Shown here piece by piece: positions 51,683-60,116 of a stretch of 64,000 nucleotides of DNA. Position numbers and translations under genes: made by a program. Every line of letters starts with the position of its first letter. Within the stretch, counting starts at the first letter, position 1. The DNA comes from an uncultured Alphaproteobacteria bacterium (lineage in GTDB: Bacteria; Pseudomonadota; Alphaproteobacteria; Rs-D84): the NCBI GenBank assembly GCA_944389495.1, contig CALXMN010000001.1, positions 142,012 through 206,011 of the forward strand, written 5' to 3'. The notes below the pieces were generated by a model. It ran no database searches, was not told where the DNA came from, and worked only from the letters and a program-made list of their open reading frames with translations.

Positions 51683-52543
51683 ATGCCGCGCGTATCTGTT
51701 TTGACACCTGTGTATAATGCCGAAAAATATATCGGTGATGCCATCGGATCAATTTTAAGCCAGACATTTACAGATTTTGAATTTATTATCATAAATGATG
51801 GCAGTACGGATAATACCGCAAAAATAGTGCGAAAATATGCGGCGCAGGATAAAAGAATAAAATTCATAGACAGTAAAAAAAATCTTGGTGTTTCCGCGGT
51901 TCGCAATAAATTGCTGGATTCTGCGCGCGGCGAATACATTGCGTACCAAGATGCAGATGATATTTCTGTACCAAACCGATTGGAAACTCAGGTTAAATTC
52001 TTGGATGAAAATCCGGATGTTACGGTTGTTGGCGGGGCGATGTTGGCATTTCCGCGACCTGAATTAATTGTTGTGCCCAAGAATCCAAAAATAATGGATT
52101 TTTGTATTGCAAACGCCGTATCAAATCCAACCGTTATGTTTCGTCGGGCGGATGTTATGGCGATTGGGCTGCGGTATAATCCGGCGTTACGCACCGCCGA
52201 AGATTATGATTTTTGGGTTCGATTGGTAAAGCATTATAATATTCATAATTTACCAAATATATTGGTAAATTATCGTGTTTCTGGGACAAGTTTGTCACAC
52301 AACAACCCAGAAATGGACAAGGTAAATGCCAAAATTCGTTCGGAAATAATTAATTTTTTAACGGGCGATGACAAGGTAAAAAATATTTTAAAATTCAAAC
52401 AAAGAATTTCTTTGTTTGGTTTTTTACCGTTGTTCAAGATAAAATACAATCACATATATTTGTTTGATTTTATTCCTGTATTAAGTTACCGTGGCAAATA
52501 TTGGTGGTTGTTTGATATTATACCATTATTCACAAAGGGTTAG
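51683..52543 (+). CDS. Family 2 glycosyltransferase
   Basis: 286 residues, GT-A fold, inverting sugar transferase using a nucleotide sugar. VSVLTPVYNAEKYIGDAIGSI, IIINDGSTDNT, NLGVSAVRNKLL, and the metal-binding YQDADDIS (DxD). RTAEDYDFWVRL is the acceptor-side EDxxxW motif. The last 45 residues carry three copies of an LFxFIP-type motif (FGFLPLF, YLFDFIPVL, WLFDIIPLF). First of three surface-glycan genes. Confidence 0.85.
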   Translation: MPRVSVLTPVYNAEKYIGDAIGSILSQTFTDFEFIIINDGSTDNTAKIVRKYAAQDKRIKFIDSKKNLGVSAVRNKLLDSARGEYIAYQDADDISVPNRLETQVKFLDENPDVTVVGGAMLAFPRPELIVVPKNPKIMDFCIANAVSNPTVMFRRADVMAIGLRYNPALRTAEDYDFWVRLVKHYNIHNLPNILVNYRVSGTSLSHNNPEMDKVNAKIRSEIINFLTGDDKVKNILKFKQRISLFGFLPLFKIKYNHIYLFDFIPVLSYRGKYWWLFDIIPLFTKG

Positions 52544-52550
52544 GGCGATT

Positions 52551-53483
52551 ATGAGCAAACGTTTATTTATTTTTGCGGGCTATGACAAGTTGGGACGTGT
52601 TGATGCAACACTGACATACTATTTGCGTGCATTGTCAAAACTGGGCGATATTGTTTTTGTTATGGATAATGATTTGCCGGATTCAGAATTGGCACATATT
52701 ACCCAAATTCCAAATGTATTATATGCCAAGGCACAAAGACACGGCGAGTATGATTTTGGCTCGTACAAACGTGGATATATATGGGCGCGCGACGAAAAAA
52801 TCTTTGACAAATACGATTGGGTATACCTTGTAAATGATTCTGTTTTTGGGCCGGTTTTTGATTTAAAGCCCGTGTTAATGGATTTAGAGTCACGTGGTGC
52901 GGACTTTATCGGTATGGTGTATAATACAAATCCGACAATGGCGGCCCATATCCAGTCGTGGTTTATTGGTTTTAATCAAAAGATTATATCATCGGATGTT
53001 TTTGATGAATTTATAACATCTGTTAAACACGAACGTGAAAAATCGGTCATAGTATTTAAATATGAAATCTATTTAACCCAGTTACTGGTGCAACACGGCT
53101 ATAAACCATACGGTTTATATCACGATACGGATGCCAAGATGTATACCCAACCCGCAGTTGTATTACAACAGGGGGTTCCGTTTATTAAAAAATTATCATT
53201 TCAAGAAAACAACAAGATACAACTTTTATATTCATTTTTATCGCCGGAATTAATTGATAATATTATCGAATATGCAAACAAATATGGCATAGCCCTGTGT
53301 TCGGATGAAAAATTCTGGACGATTCCATATCATCGTGCGTTTCGTGCGACATTGTTTGGCATACCATTATTGGCCATCCGTCGCCAGGTGTATAAACGTA
53401 ATACTGCATATAAAATATATTTATTTGATGTAATTCCTGTGATGAAGTTATCATTTAATTCCGAACGTGGAACGGATGAATGA
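52551..53483 (+). CDS. RgpF-like (rhamnan synthesis protein F family) glycosyltransferase
   Basis: 310 residues from ATG 52551; the frame opens at 52491 within the previous gene. Blocks matching the RgpF family: KRLFIFAGYDKLGRVDAT, WVYLVNDSVFGPVFDL, GADFIGMVYN, HIQSWFIGF, YEIYLTQLLVQHGY. These enzymes add rhamnose or related sugars to cell-surface polysaccharide. The C-terminus again ends with an LFDVIP motif as in the GT2 neighbour. Confidence 0.8.
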   Translation: MSKRLFIFAGYDKLGRVDATLTYYLRALSKLGDIVFVMDNDLPDSELAHITQIPNVLYAKAQRHGEYDFGSYKRGYIWARDEKIFDKYDWVYLVNDSVFGPVFDLKPVLMDLESRGADFIGMVYNTNPTMAAHIQSWFIGFNQKIISSDVFDEFITSVKHEREKSVIVFKYEIYLTQLLVQHGYKPYGLYHDTDAKMYTQPAVVLQQGVPFIKKLSFQENNKIQLLYSFLSPELIDNIIEYANKYGIALCSDEKFWTIPYHRAFRATLFGIPLLAIRRQVYKRNTAYKIYLFDVIPVMKLSFNSERGTDE

Positions 53484-54157
53484 TGTTGCATAAATTGTAT
53501 TTTTGGTTTGAACGTATATATCGCCATCGTAAATATAATACAGTAATATCCATTGGTGCGGCCTGTTTCGTGCCCGAGGCATTAAAGCAATTAAAATTAC
53601 GTGACTTCAGCGGCCCGTTTGATTGGATGTATGGTTCAGACGTGATTACACGTTTGGGATATGTTTATAATCGATTTGAAAATTATTTTAATAGTTCTGA
53701 TTTTGAATATGTCGGTGAAAATACAGAATCTTTAAAATCTGTTTACAAAAATATTCGCACAGGTATTGTATATAATCACGACTTTGAACCTGGTGATTTT
53801 TCAAAAGTTTTTCCCCAGGTTGCAGAAAAATATGCACGTCGCATATCGCGTGTATTGAAATATTTAGATTCTGGCCGTCGTATTTTATTTGTGTATTCTG
53901 AATTGGGTGATTCACGTGATGTCAACCAGATAATAGATATAATGAAAAAAATAAATAATCGTTATACTGCAGAAATAGATTTGTTATACGTATGCCATAA
54001 ACCGGAAATTCCCATTGGAAAATATTGCGGATTGCGCCGTGTTTCCAAAAATGTTATTTATTGTGAATATCATTATCAAACATATCCAACGGAAACGGTT
54101 GCGGCACGCAGTACATTAAAGGATATTCTTGGGCGTGTTACGAAACGCCGTATATAA
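53480..54157 (+). CDS. DUF1796 putative cysteine peptidase-like protein
   Basis: 225 residues. Diagnostic start: VISIGAACFVPEALKQL, with FSGPFDWMYG; the Cys in GAAC is the presumed nucleophile, and His/Asp candidates follow (NHDFEPGDF; YEYHYQTYP-like CEYHYQTYP). DUF1796 members often sit in glycan or secondary-metabolite clusters, with no reaction proven. The ATG overlaps the previous TGA by four bases (ATGA), so translation is coupled to the RgpF-like gene. Confidence 0.75.
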   Translation: MMLHKLYFWFERIYRHRKYNTVISIGAACFVPEALKQLKLRDFSGPFDWMYGSDVITRLGYVYNRFENYFNSSDFEYVGENTESLKSVYKNIRTGIVYNHDFEPGDFSKVFPQVAEKYARRISRVLKYLDSGRRILFVYSELGDSRDVNQIIDIMKKINNRYTAEIDLLYVCHKPEIPIGKYCGLRRVSKNVIYCEYHYQTYPTETVAARSTLKDILGRVTKRRI

Positions 54158-54162
54158 TTATT

Positions 54163-54504
54163 ATGACATCATATAAATCGGGGTTGTTTTCAGAATTTAT
54201 TGCGTGCATATATTTACGTCTGCACGGGTTCAGAATTATATGTCGCCGCTATGTAACGGGTCGAAATACGGGCCGTGCAGAAATAGATATTATTGCCCGT
54301 CGCAAAAATTTAGTTGTTTTCATAGAGGTCAAGCGTCGATGTGACATCACAACGGGGTTGATGGCGGTAACACCCGGTCAATCAATACGTCTGCGTCGCG
54401 CGGCAGAAACATATCTGGCGCGAACTAATTGGATGGGGGATGCCCGGTTTGATATAGTTGTGGTTGCGCCATATAAAATTCGTTGGATTCGTGGCGCGGT
54501 ATAG
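54163..54504 (+). CDS. yraN: YraN family (UPF0102) endonuclease-like protein
   Basis: 113 residues with the restriction-endonuclease-like core: GRAEIDIIARRKNLVVFIEVKRR, in which E..D..........F.EVK holds the metal ligands. Family members are small and their role (recombination or transformation-linked) is unsettled. Follows the DUF1796 gene by 5 bases, which makes it the fourth gene of the transcript. Confidence 0.85.
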   Translation: MTSYKSGLFSEFIACIYLRLHGFRIICRRYVTGRNTGRAEIDIIARRKNLVVFIEVKRRCDITTGLMAVTPGQSIRLRRAAETYLARTNWMGDARFDIVVVAPYKIRWIRGAV

Positions 54505-54509
54505 TTTTC

Positions 54510-54538
54510 TTGCAAAAACGCCGATATTGATATATAAT
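54510..54538 (+). promoter_or_regulatory. Promoter of the small lipoprotein
   Basis: TTGCAA (54510-54515), 17-base spacer, perfect TATAAT (54533-54538), 33 bases before the start. Confidence 0.7.
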
Positions 54539-54571
54539 TCAGCATACTTTTTACGTAAAAAGGAGAAAACT

Positions 54572-54718
54572 ATGAAAAAAGTAATGTTGGCATTGTTTGC
54601 CGTTTTGACATTGGCCGCGTGTACCGGTTCTTATAAACAGGGCAATTGTGAATACGATTTCTTGCTGCACAAAGACATTTCTATTTCTAAATGGATTGGT
54701 GCGGCCACTGGCTGTTAA
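54572..54718 (+). CDS. Small lipoprotein
   Basis: 48 residues, start at 54572 behind AAAGGAG, with its own consensus-like promoter and terminator. Lipobox LTLAAC (Cys17); mature part of 32 residues with two more cysteines (GNCEYDF and the final GC), probably disulfide-linked. No family recognised. Confidence 0.65.
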   Translation: MKKVMLALFAVLTLAACTGSYKQGNCEYDFLLHKDISISKWIGAATGC

Positions 54719-54720
54719 TT

Positions 54721-54748
54721 AAAAAATCCCCCGTTTGGGGGATTTTTT
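54721..54748. terminator. Bidirectional terminator
   Basis: AAAAAATCCCCC-GTTT-GGGGGATTTTTT, identical to the one at 58753-58780. It serves the small lipoprotein and the converging RNase E gene. Confidence 0.92.
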
Positions 54749-54750
54749 AA

Positions 54751-56547
54751 TTAACCGACCAATTTTTGCCAAATTGTTTGCTTTTTTGCGGGCGCGCGCT
54801 TGCGCTTGCGGCGCGGGGCATTCATAGTTGTTTTTTTGGCATCCAAATGTTGGGCGTTTTTCTTTTTCGCATCTGTCGAAGGCGCATATGCATTCAACAA
54901 TTCTTCGGTTTTGTTTTGTTCGGGTGCGACACGTTGGATTGAATATTGATCAATATTCATCAAACTGTCGTCGCCGACAATAACAATTTCCGTATCAAAT
55001 TCTGCCTCCATCGCGGCCAATTCTGCCCGTTTATGGTTCAACAGATAAATTGCGATGTCTGTCGGCACGGTCATAATAATTTTTTGGGCACTTTTTGCCA
55101 ACAGTTTTTCCTGCAGATGTCGGAACAGAATAATTGCCGCAGTCTGGATTGACGGCACAACGCCGGCCCCCATACAGTGCGGACACTGGACATACGAAGA
55201 TTCCATAAAACTGCTGCGCAGACGTTGGCGCGACAACATCAGCACACCAAAGTTATTAATTTTTGCAACTTGGGTACGTGCGCGGTCACGTTTCATAACC
55301 TCGCGCATTTTTGATTCCAATTTACGGTTGTTTTTTTCTTCTTCCATATCGATAAAATCAATTGCGACAATTCCGGCCAAATCGCGCAGACGCAGTTGCA
55401 GTGCGATTTCTTCGGCGGCCTCAAGATTTGTATTCAGGGCCGTTTGTTCAATATCTTTTTCCTTGATTGCGCGGGAAGAATTAACATCAATTGTAACCAT
55501 TGCTTCGGTCTGGTTAATAACCAATGAACCGCCGGATGGCAATTGTACATATGGGCCGTGCATTCCCTCTAACTGTTTTTCAACGCCGGCCTTGACCATA
55601 AGTGGTACGGCGGCGTCGCGGTATTGTACCAATTGTTTGCGCGGGGCCCGTCCGTACATTTGTTGGAAATATTGCTTGGCGGCATCAAAAGCCTCTTCCC
55701 CCTGGATAACCAGAACATCATCTTTGTCCGACAGAAAATCGCGCACCACACGTCGCAACAAAGAATCTTCGGTATGAATTGTTACCGGCGCAACAGATTC
55801 CAACGTTGTTTTACGAATTTCATTCCACAGGTTTACCAGATAATCGTAATCTTTGGCAATGTCGACGGCATTTGCACCCATTGCCGCGGTACGCAGAACA
55901 ACGGTCATCCCCTTGGGGATTTTCAGTTCGTGTAATATATCACGCAGGCGCGCACGTTCGGCTTTGTCGGAAATCTTTTTGGAAATGCCGTAACTGTTGC
56001 GTTTACGTGAATTCGGCATCAGCACGGCAAAACGTCCCGCCAATGACAGATATGTTGTCATTGATGCGCCTTTTTGGCCACGTTCTTCTTTTACGCCCTG
56101 GACCAACAGGATTTGTTTTGGTTTTATAACGTCTTGGATTTTAAATTCGTGGGAACGTTTAACCAGTTCTTTATTATCCTCGCCGGCGCTTTGGTCATCA
56201 TATTCTGCGATTTCATCGGCCTCGTCATCGGGGTCTTCGTCATCATCAACAATATTGGCGTGCGCCAATTCCAAAAGTTTCTTTTTTTGTTCTGGGGTAA
56301 CCTGGTAATAATCAGGATGAATTTCCGAAAAAGGCAGAAATCCATTTTTCCCCGATCCATAATCAACGAATGCCGCCTGCAAGGAAGGTTCGACGCGAAT
56401 AACCTTGGCCAGATAAATATTTCCCTTTATCTGGGGTTTTGTGGTTGTTTCAACGTCAAAATCAGAAACACGATTGGTGGCGGTATCCACCACAACTACA
56501 CGTGTTTCTTCCGGGTGGACTGCGTCCACATAAATCTTCTTTGACAT
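54751..56547 (-). CDS. rne: Ribonuclease E/G
   Basis: Endonuclease for bulk mRNA decay and rRNA/tRNA processing. 598 residues: N-terminal S1 domain (about 35-150) with an acidic insert (DDDEDPDDEADE), catalytic domain MVTIDVNSS and IDFIDME with the metal-binding Asp pair, Zn-link CPHCMGAG, then a short basic tail (RRKRKRAPAKK). The long degradosome scaffold of E. coli RNase E is absent. A 200-base AT-poor leader upstream (56548-56752) could hold the usual autoregulatory 5' region; I cannot define it further. Confidence 0.93.
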   Translation of the reverse strand: MSKKIYVDAVHPEETRVVVVDTATNRVSDFDVETTTKPQIKGNIYLAKVIRVEPSLQAAFVDYGSGKNGFLPFSEIHPDYYQVTPEQKKKLLELAHANIVDDDEDPDDEADEIAEYDDQSAGEDNKELVKRSHEFKIQDVIKPKQILLVQGVKEERGQKGASMTTYLSLAGRFAVLMPNSRKRNSYGISKKISDKAERARLRDILHELKIPKGMTVVLRTAAMGANAVDIAKDYDYLVNLWNEIRKTTLESVAPVTIHTEDSLLRRVVRDFLSDKDDVLVIQGEEAFDAAKQYFQQMYGRAPRKQLVQYRDAAVPLMVKAGVEKQLEGMHGPYVQLPSGGSLVINQTEAMVTIDVNSSRAIKEKDIEQTALNTNLEAAEEIALQLRLRDLAGIVAIDFIDMEEEKNNRKLESKMREVMKRDRARTQVAKINNFGVLMLSRQRLRSSFMESSYVQCPHCMGAGVVPSIQTAAIILFRHLQEKLLAKSAQKIIMTVPTDIAIYLLNHKRAELAAMEAEFDTEIVIVGDDSLMNIDQYSIQRVAPEQNKTEELLNAYAPSTDAKKKNAQHLDAKKTTMNAPRRKRKRAPAKKQTIWQKLVG

Positions 56548-56752
56548 TTAGTAATCCTTTTATGTTATGCACGTACGTTATGGCCATAATCCGTCCCCGT
56601 GAGGTGTCTGTGCCTATGCCAAGGGAATGCGCCACGATGATAACCAGCGCGTATCGAATTACAAAGAGCAGTGATAATACAAACACTTATATCAATTCCA
56701 CTTCATACGTTAATGTCCAGCATAACACGCCGCAAACATCCGCGCAAGGCAT

Positions 56753-57775
56753 TTATTTTTTACGGTGCTTGATATTTTTAATTTTGGCGGGAATCTGGGG
56801 GATTTTTTCCTTGGCTTCATTCAGCCATCTTTTCATTCGGGACCGCAGCCAGTTTTCGTATATAAAGAATAAACCGCCCGCCCCAACCAGTGGCAATAGA
56901 TAGTAAATAATTCTGTACGCCAACAGTGCGCCAAATATATCCGCCTTGTCCACGGTGTCGGGCAGGGCCAACAAAAATATACTTTCAAACACGCCGATTC
57001 CACCGGGAACCTGGCTGAATACACCAGTTGCCTGGGCGATTACAAATAAACCTATATATGTTCCAAAAGGAATTTGTACAAATGGCAACAGGCAAAAATA
57101 AAGCACCAGACCGGCCAAAACACTGTCCGTTGCGCCCAATATTGTTTGCATCAGGGCGGTTCTGGGGCCCGGAATCTGGAACTTGATATTTTTTATTTTT
57201 ATATTTTTTTTATGGAAAAATATAGATGCGGCAAAATATGCCAATACCGCCGCGGTGCATATTATGAACAGCGTGTTTATTCCGACACTGGCACCGACGG
57301 ACCGGTCCAGTATCTCGGACGGCACCAAACAATATCCTGCGATAACAATTGCCGAACATCCCAAAAAGAACGTCAGACCCGAAAAAGTCAGCATTTTTAC
57401 AATATCGCCACCACTGATGCGCCATCGCGTATATAATCTATATCTGATTGCGCCACCACTTACCACGGCGTGTCCCGCGTTATTGCTGATTGCGAACCCC
57501 AGCATTCCGGCCAACATCCATTTCCACCACGAAATGCGCGCCCCAACGTACCTTAGTGCCAGATAGTCATACAGTGACAATGCCAGGTACCCAGAAAAAC
57601 ACGCGATACACGCCGCGGCCAGGTTAATCGGTGGAATCGCCAGTATTGCGTGAATAATATCCGAAAAACTGTATTCACGTAATTGCCACCACAGCATTCC
57701 TGCGGCCAAAATAAAAAAGAAAATGCCTGAATAACTGACTAATTTTTTAAACAGGCGTTTTGCCTTGGCTGACAT
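56753..57775 (-). CDS. MprF-like / UPF0104 integral membrane protein
   Basis: 340 residues from ATG 57775 (frame opens at 57826). About eight membrane segments; NNAGHAVVSGGAIRYRLY is the conserved loop of the lysylphosphatidylglycerol-synthase transmembrane region, with QVPGGIGVFESIFLLAL near the C-terminus. The cytosolic aminoacyl-transferase domain of true MprF is missing, so a flippase-like or unknown role is likelier than lipid aminoacylation. The C-terminus is Lys-rich. Confidence 0.75.
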   Translation of the reverse strand: MSAKAKRLFKKLVSYSGIFFFILAAGMLWWQLREYSFSDIIHAILAIPPINLAAACIACFSGYLALSLYDYLALRYVGARISWWKWMLAGMLGFAISNNAGHAVVSGGAIRYRLYTRWRISGGDIVKMLTFSGLTFFLGCSAIVIAGYCLVPSEILDRSVGASVGINTLFIICTAAVLAYFAASIFFHKKNIKIKNIKFQIPGPRTALMQTILGATDSVLAGLVLYFCLLPFVQIPFGTYIGLFVIAQATGVFSQVPGGIGVFESIFLLALPDTVDKADIFGALLAYRIIYYLLPLVGAGGLFFIYENWLRSRMKRWLNEAKEKIPQIPAKIKNIKHRKK

Positions 57776-58037
57776 AAAAATCCTTTTCCAGCGTCTAAGG
57801 ATACACATATATTCTTGAAAAAGCAAATTTAAAAAATATTACCACAATTTACATACCTGTTAAATCTGTGAATGCAATACAGATATTATTGACCCGGGGG
57901 CATTATTTCAGATAAATATACCCAGACATAAATGCCGAAAACGAATGGCGGCAATTGTTCATATTGATTATTTTTATTGCTTTTCATTGGGGGTATTTTA
58001 TACTGGGGCAGTATTTTGATTAAAAGGATTTTATAAA

Positions 58038-58754
58038 ATGATGCGACCTTCTATGCGTAAAAGTGACCAAATACGCCCTGTATCAATGGAAACAGGTGTT
58101 AACAAATGGGCCGAGGGATCTTGTCTTATCAAAATGGGCGGAACCCAGGTTTTGTGCACCGCGTCCGTCGAATTGAATCAACCATTGTGGAAACGTATCC
58201 AGAACAAGACAGGTGGCTGGGTAACGGCGGAATACTCTATGTTGCCCCGTGCAAATGGAACACGCAAAGGACGCGAGGCATTAATGAAAGACCATCGTAA
58301 TGCAGAAATATCCCGTCTTGTGGGGCGTGCATTGCGCAGCGTTGTTGATATGGAAAAATTGGGGCGGCATACAATAACAATTGATTGTGATGTTATCCAG
58401 GCCGATGGTGGCACACGTTGTGCATCGATTACGGGCGGTTTTGTTGCACTTGTTTTGGCGGTGCGTGGCTTGATGGCGTCGGGTCGTATACACGAAAATC
58501 CGATACGGGATTATGTTGCCGCGATTTCTGCCGGGCTGTGGAATGGTGAATTGGTGTTGGATTTGGATTACGAAGAAGATTGTGTTGCCGAACTGGATTC
58601 TAATTTTGTTGTATCGGGTGACGGTAAATTCATTGAAATCCAGGCAACCGGGGAACAACACCCATTTAATCGCGAACAAATTGAAACATTAATGAATATG
58701 GCGGTGTCGGGCTGTCAAAAATTAATAGCCCTGCAAAGGCAGGTATTGGAATAA
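58038..58754 (+). CDS. rph: Ribonuclease PH
   Basis: Phosphorolytic 3'-end trimming of tRNA precursors. 238 residues: MRPSMRKSDQIRPVSMETGV start, WVTAEYSMLPRA, the phosphate-binding RNAEISRLVGRALRSV, DCDVIQADGGTRCASITG (in parts) and the C-terminal EIQATGEQHPF. A moderate promoter (TTGCTT-16-TATACT at 57977-58004) precedes it. Terminator directly after the stop. Confidence 0.94.
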   Translation: MMRPSMRKSDQIRPVSMETGVNKWAEGSCLIKMGGTQVLCTASVELNQPLWKRIQNKTGGWVTAEYSMLPRANGTRKGREALMKDHRNAEISRLVGRALRSVVDMEKLGRHTITIDCDVIQADGGTRCASITGGFVALVLAVRGLMASGRIHENPIRDYVAAISAGLWNGELVLDLDYEEDCVAELDSNFVVSGDGKFIEIQATGEQHPFNREQIETLMNMAVSGCQKLIALQRQVLE

Positions 58755-58780
58755 AAAATCCCCCGTTTGGGGGATTTTTT
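58753..58780. terminator. Bidirectional terminator of rph and ackA
   Basis: ATCCCCC-GTTT-GGGGGAT with A- and T-runs. It overlaps the ackA stop codon on the other strand. Confidence 0.92.
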
Positions 58781-60020
58781 ATTTTGCGAACGAATAATCC
58801 ATTTTCAAATGGTTTGGATTGTATGTGCCGTTCATAATTGCGATTGTATCTTCTACGATAACCAGTTCTTCATTTGTGGCAATCATAAAGATTTTAACGC
58901 GGCTGTCCGGGGTCGATATTTCCATTTCATCAACGCCCTTGCGTGCCAGTGCGGCGGCATTTTTTTCTTTGTCCAATTTTACGCCCAGTTCTTCCAATCC
59001 GTCACAGAATTTTTCGCGCAGGTAATCATCATTTTCCCCAACACCCGCGGTAAAGACCAATGCGTCTGTGTGCCCCAGTTCGGCCATATATGCACCGATA
59101 TATTTTTTTACATTATGTGCCTCCATATCAATGGCCAGTCGGCATTTGTCGTTTGTGTCACGGTTTGATTCAACGTCACGACGGTCAACAAAGCATTCTG
59201 TCAATCCCATAAGCCCGGAATCTTTGTTTAAATGTTTTTGCATTTGTGCCGGCGTTAAATTTAATCGTTCCATAACATATAATATAACGCCCGGATCCAC
59301 ATCCCCCGGACGTGTTCCCATTGTTAATCCGGCCAAAGGCGTCATACCCAGTGATGTATCAACCGACACGCCATTTTTTATTGCGGTTGCCGATGCGCCC
59401 GACCCAATATGCAGTGTAATCAAATTGCATTTGTCTGCGGGCTTTCCCAACAATTTAGCCGCACGCTTGGAAACATACAGGTGTGATGTTCCGTGAAATC
59501 CGTATCTGCGCACGCCCAATTCAGTATACCAGGCGCCCGGCACCGCGTAACGATACGCGTAATCCGGCATAGTTTGGTGAAATGCGGTATCAAACACAGC
59601 AACCTGTTTTGCATTTGGCAATAATTGCTTTGCCGTAACAATTCCCATCAATGCAGATGGATTATGCAATGGCGCAATTGGCGATAACTCATCAATGGTG
59701 CGCATTACTTCATCTGTAATTTCAACCGAAGACGCAAATTTATCGCCCCCCATAACAACACGATGTCCAACACCGCCGATTTCATTCATATCAATTGATG
59801 CCTCGCGCAGCATAAATAATACAACATTTAATGCTTCGTCGTGGTTTTTCATCTCTGTATCTTTACGCTGTTTTGTGCCGTCCGGATATTTTTGCGTAAT
59901 AAAAGAATCCGGCAATCCAATTTTTTCAACATTTCCGCCCACAACAGCGCGTTTTGTGTCGGCATCAAAAACCTGGTATTTTAATGAAGAAGAACCACAG
60001 TTCAAAGCAAGTATGTACAT
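58779..60020 (-). CDS. ackA: Acetate kinase
   Basis: Makes ATP and acetate from acetyl phosphate; a sign of overflow or fermentative metabolism. 413 residues from ATG 60020 behind AAAAGGGG. LALNCGSSSLKY, GHRVVMGGD, FHQTMP, YGFHGTSHLYV, GSGASATAI, MTPLAGLTMGTRPGDVDP (in parts) and FTAGVGEND are all in place. The usual pta partner is not adjacent. Confidence 0.96.
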   Translation of the reverse strand: MYILALNCGSSSLKYQVFDADTKRAVVGGNVEKIGLPDSFITQKYPDGTKQRKDTEMKNHDEALNVVLFMLREASIDMNEIGGVGHRVVMGGDKFASSVEITDEVMRTIDELSPIAPLHNPSALMGIVTAKQLLPNAKQVAVFDTAFHQTMPDYAYRYAVPGAWYTELGVRRYGFHGTSHLYVSKRAAKLLGKPADKCNLITLHIGSGASATAIKNGVSVDTSLGMTPLAGLTMGTRPGDVDPGVILYVMERLNLTPAQMQKHLNKDSGLMGLTECFVDRRDVESNRDTNDKCRLAIDMEAHNVKKYIGAYMAELGHTDALVFTAGVGENDDYLREKFCDGLEELGVKLDKEKNAAALARKGVDEMEISTPDSRVKIFMIATNEELVIVEDTIAIMNGTYNPNHLKMDYSFAK

Positions 60021-60084
60021 AATAACCCCTTTTTCTATGGGCTCAGCATAACACACGCCCCATCGTGTTTCAACAGTAAAAGTG

Positions 60085-60110
60085 CAAAAAAACACCGCCA
60101 TCGGCGGTGA
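60085..60110 (-). terminator. Terminator of the large unknown gene
   Basis: CACCGCC-ATC-GGCGGTG; leftward T-run TTTTTTT. It lies between the 748-residue ORF and the ackA start. Confidence 0.85.
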
Positions 60111-60116
60111 AATATT

